From NCBI GenBank assembly GCA_029555925.1, contig JAKPQU010000237.1, forward strand, positions 1 through 7,707: a stretch of DNA of 7,707 nucleotides, given 5' to 3'. How positions within the stretch are numbered: position 1 is the first letter of the stretch; the number at the start of each line of letters is the position of its first letter. A model generated the notes under the pieces. That model worked only from the letters and a program-made list of their open reading frames with translations. It had not been told where the DNA came from and searched no databases. Source of the stretch: Bacillota bacterium. GTDB taxonomy: Bacteria > Eremiobacterota > SpSt-956 > JAKJGF01. Of the stretch, positions 5,940-7,707 are shown piece by piece. The position numbers were made by a program, and so were the translations under genes.

Positions 5940-6683
5940 ATGGAAAGAAAAGATGGTAGAAAAAATGACGAACTTCGTCCGGTAAAGATAATACGTAATT
6001 ACATAAAATATGCCGAAGGTTCGGCTCTGATAGAAATGGGCAACACAAAGGTAATATGCACTGCTTCCATAGAAGACAGAATTCCTTCTTTTATAGAAGA
6101 AGAAGGAGGAGGAAGAGGATGGTTAACTGCAGAATATGCAATGCTTCCCAGGGCGACTCAGACGAGAAACAGACGTTCATCTTCAGGCAGAGCAAGTGAG
6201 ATACAGAGACTCATAGGAAGAACCCTGAGATCGGTAGTAGATTTTAAAGCCATAGGAGAAAGAACTATAACACTGGATTGTGATGTAATACAGGCAGACG
6301 GAGGCACGAGAACAGCTGCCATCACAGGTGCATTTATAGCTCTCTGTGATTCTATAAAATATCTCATAAAAGAAAAAGATACCGGTAAAGGAGCTCTGCG
6401 CAGTTATATTGCAGCAGTAAGTGTGGGATTAAAAGATGGTGAAGAATTACTGGATTTGAATTATGAAGAAGATTCGACGGTAGATGTAGATTTTAACCTT
6501 GCCATGACGTCCTTCGGAGAGATTGTTGAAATACAGACTACAGCAGAAGGACGTCCTCTGTCGGAAGGACAGCTTCAAAGTCTGCTTACAACTGGGAAAA
6601 GAGGCGTTTCTCTACTCATTGAAAAACAGAAAGAAATACTTGGACCTGATATTTCTGATATATTCGTAACGCGTGACGCGTGA
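5940..6683 (+). CDS. rph: Ribonuclease PH
   Basis: RNase PH is a phosphorolytic 3'-5' exoribonuclease, normally a hexamer, that trims tRNA precursors by transferring 3' nucleotides to phosphate. The 247 residues carry the family signatures: RKDGR near the start, [14 protein letters not shown] (60-73), [12 protein letters not shown] (86-97), [13 protein letters not shown] with phosphate-site R124 (113-125), and the acidic pair D178 and D184 in the EEDSTVDVD segment. AAAGGAG (5927-5933) lies six bases before the ATG. The last five residues, VTRDA, and the TGA stop come from the heptamer array at 6667-6694, so the original C-terminus was probably replaced. The core domain is intact and activity is expected. 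tRNA genes lie 800 bases downstream, without encoded CCA where the 3' end is visible. Confidence 0.97.
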   Translation: MERKDGRKNDELRPVKIIRNYIKYAEGSALIEMGNTKVICTASIEDRIPSFIEEEGGGRGWLTAEYAMLPRATQTRNRRSSSGRASEIQRLIGRTLRSVVDFKAIGERTITLDCDVIQADGGTRTAAITGAFIALCDSIKYLIKEKDTGKGALRSYIAAVSVGLKDGEELLDLNYEEDSTVDVDFNLAMTSFGEIVEIQTTAEGRPLSEGQLQSLLTTGKRGVSLLIEKQKEILGPDISDIFVTRDA

Positions 6684-6694
6684 CGCGTAACGCG
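6667..6694 (-). repeat. Heptanucleotide array 2, inverted orientation, entering the rph 3' end
   Basis: Four complete units, TAACGCG, TGACGCG, TGACGCG and TAACGCG, are the reverse complement of the CGCGTYA unit of arrays 1 and 3. The first 17 bases are within rph, and the TGA stop at 6681-6683 is the start of the third unit. In this orientation each of the three forward frames meets TAA or TGA once per 21 bases, so the repeat always supplies a stop. Confidence 0.92.
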
Positions 6695-6792
6695 AAAAAA
6701 CATGAGCCCACGGCCGTGCGCCCATGAGGGACTATAAATAATATAAAAAACAAGAGGTGAAAAGTGAAAAGTGATGGGCTATATGCCTGTCA
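6684..6792. other. rph-rdgB spacer between inverted heptamer arrays
   Basis: The spacer holds the perfect palindrome CACGGCCGTG (6709-6718) flanked by CATGAGCCC and GCCCATGAG, then an A+T-rich stretch with the AAGAGGTGA ribosome site (6752-6760). The heptads GTGAAAA, GTGAAAA and GTGATGG (6757-6777) follow. GCCCAT (6720-6725) can pair with ATGGGC (6774-6779). No promoter is convincing, so rdgB probably depends on read-through from rph. Confidence 0.6.
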
Positions 6793-7442
6793 CCCGTTAC
6801 GCGTTACGCGTTACGCGTCACGTATTTATGAAAAAAGTGAAGAAAGAGCTTTTACTTGCTACAAAAAACAAACACAAACTGGAAGAGTTATCCTATATAC
6901 TTGCCCCTCTGGACTGGGATGTCAGGACATATGATGACGAAGAATATCCTGAAGTTCCGGAAACAGGAAACACCTTTGATGAAAATTCATGGATAAAAGC
7001 GAGAGCACTGGTTGATTATACAGGTAAACTCTGTGTGGCAGACGATTCCGGGCTGGAAATTGATGCGCTGGATGGTATGCCGGGGGTTATGTCTGCAAGG
7101 TTCGGAGGGCCGGGAGCGACTTACGGGGAAAAAAATTTAAAAGTCCTTTCACTTATGAAAGATGTACCCGAGGAAAAAAGGACTGCCAGATTTATATGTG
7201 TTGCATCTCTTGTCTGGCCAGACAGGCGGACTGAATTCTTCAGGGGGGTATGTGAAGGAAGGATAGCTTTTTCTCCTTCAGGTAATAACGGGTTCGGCTA
7301 TGATCCTATTTTTTACATCCCTTCCATGAAATCTACCATGGCAGAGCTTTCGCCTGATGTAAAAAACCGGATAAGTCACAGGGCACAGGCTTTTACAAAA
7401 CTTGCTGATTTTTTATCAAAAAAATACAACATAAAACCTTGA
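6771..7442 (+). CDS. rdgB: XTP/dITP diphosphatase (RdgB/HAM1 family)
   Basis: The enzyme hydrolyses dITP, XTP and ITP to monophosphates, keeping deaminated purines out of DNA and RNA. Family motifs are clear: LLATKNKHK (28-36), ETGNTFDENSWIKA (64-77), ADDSGLEIDALDGMPGV (90-106) with the catalytic acidic pair, FGYDPIF (175-181), and ELSPDVKNRISHR (192-204). The start is ambiguous. GTG 6771 has AAGAGGTGA (6752-6760) ten bases upstream, but residues 5-19 are then mostly encoded by a heptamer array. ATG 6828 gives the usual 204-residue protein beginning MKKVKKELLL, but has no ribosome binding site. I list the 223-residue form because only it has translation signals. The -35 box of the tRNA promoter overlaps its stop codon. 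The Bacillus homologue, ysnA, also follows rph. Confidence 0.93.
   Translation: MMGYMPVTRYALRVTRHVFMKKVKKELLLATKNKHKLEELSYILAPLDWDVRTYDDEEYPEVPETGNTFDENSWIKARALVDYTGKLCVADDSGLEIDALDGMPGVMSARFGGPGATYGEKNLKVLSLMKDVPEEKRTARFICVASLVWPDRRTEFFRGVCEGRIAFSPSGNNGFGYDPIFYIPSMKSTMAELSPDVKNRISHRAQAFTKLADFLSKKYNIKP
6793..6820 (+). repeat. Heptanucleotide array 3 inside the 5' end of rdgB
   Basis: CCCGTTA, CGCGTTA, CGCGTTA and CGCGTCA follow a partial unit GTCA (6789-6792). The orientation is that of array 1 and opposite to array 2. No stop codon occurs in any frame of this orientation, so it reads through as coding sequence. In the rdgB frame it gives a peptide repeating VTR (VTRYALRVTRHV). Confidence 0.92.
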
Positions 7443-7467
7443 CAATCTGTTTTTTTTTCAGTATACT
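7439..7467 (+). promoter_or_regulatory. Strong promoter for the tRNA cluster
   Basis: TTGACA (7439-7444), a 17-base spacer containing nine consecutive T, and TATACT (7462-7467) give a near-consensus sigma70 promoter. Transcription should start near 7474, about 12 bases before the mature tRNA-Pro. The -35 box overlaps the TGA stop of rdgB (7440-7442). Strong, closely placed promoters are usual for stable RNA operons. Confidence 0.88.
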
Positions 7468-7485
7468 ATTGTTTACTGTAAAGAA

Positions 7486-7560
7486 CGGGGCGTAGCTCAG
7501 CTTGGCTAGAGCACATGGTTTGGGACCATGGGGTCGGAGGTTCAAATCCTCTCGCCCCGA
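7486..7560 (+). tRNA. tRNA-Pro, anticodon TGG
   Basis: The 75-base gene folds as a full cloverleaf. The acceptor arm is CGGGGCG (7486-7492) with CGCCCCG (7553-7559) and discriminator A7560. The D stem is GCTC/GAGC. The anticodon stem CATGG/CCATG encloses loop TTTGGGA with TGG at 7521-7523. The T arm is GGAGG-TTCAAAT-CCTCT with one wobble-like end pair. A 5' C1-G72 pair and adenine discriminator are normal for bacterial proline tRNA. CCA is not encoded, so it must be added after trimming. Confidence 0.97.
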
Positions 7561-7567
7561 TAGAAGA

Positions 7568-7640
<73 letters not shown>

Positions 7641-7646
7641 GGATAT

Positions 7647-7707
7647 GGCGAGCGTAGCTCAGCTGGTTAGAGCGCTGGTCTGTGGAACCAGAAGTCGTGG
7701 GTTCAAG
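7647..7707 (+). tRNA. tRNA-His, anticodon GTG, 3' end outside the window
   Basis: The gene starts six bases after tRNA-Arg. G7647 stands as the extra -1 guanosine typical of histidine tRNA, before acceptor strand GCGAGCG (7648-7654). The D stem GCTC/GAGC and anticodon stem CTGGT/ACCAG are intact, with loop CTGTGGA and GTG at 7682-7684. The sequence ends inside the T loop, so the T stem and acceptor 3' strand cannot be checked. Confidence 0.93.

Overview
The window is an A+T-rich bacterial chromosome segment, roughly two-thirds A+T by eye. It prefers AGA/AGG for arginine and ATA for isoleucine. Every gene I can support lies on the + strand. The lineage cannot be fixed. The order GerMN protein, (amidase), murI, rph, rdgB resembles the Bacillus racE-gerM-rph-ysnA neighbourhood. 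The two-AMIN periplasmic amidase and the absence of any visible sporulation gene suggest a diderm or deep-branching lineage rather than a typical Firmicute. No phage, transposase, CRISPR or defence genes are visible.

Layout: (1) 1-213 is an A+T-rich leader with candidate promoters and a G+C-rich heptanucleotide repeat array. (2) 214-1969 is a signalling operon: a stand-alone receiver protein, a soluble PAS histidine kinase, and a 53-residue CxxC/CxxC zinc-ribbon-like protein whose TTG start overlaps the kinase stop. (3) 1970-2216 is a regulatory region with a near-consensus promoter, an inverted repeat over its -35 box, clustered TTGCAA motifs, and a hairpin that can mask the next ribosome binding site. 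(4) 2217-4672 holds a double-GerMN envelope protein and an AMIN-AMIN-Amidase_3 cell-wall amidase overlapping by ATGA. (5) 4673-5042 is a 370-base leader with a stable bulged hairpin, a candidate promoter and a possible 21-codon upstream ORF. (6) 5043-7442 holds murI, rph and rdgB. A strong hairpin separates murI from rph, and two oppositely oriented heptamer arrays lie at the rph/rdgB junction. (7) 7439-7707 is a consensus-like promoter driving tRNA-Pro(TGG), tRNA-Arg(TCT) and tRNA-His(GTG); the last is cut by the window end.

Functionally, GerMN protein, amidase and MurI serve the cell wall (envelope scaffold, stem-peptide removal, D-glutamate supply). Rph and RdgB serve RNA 3'-end maturation and nucleotide-pool cleaning, next to a tRNA cluster whose products are Rph substrates. 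The genes are mostly conserved. The most unusual content is the heptamer repeat family: one array supplies the rph stop codon and another encodes an N-terminal extension of RdgB. The small zinc-ribbon protein tied to the kinase and the structured leaders are also of interest.
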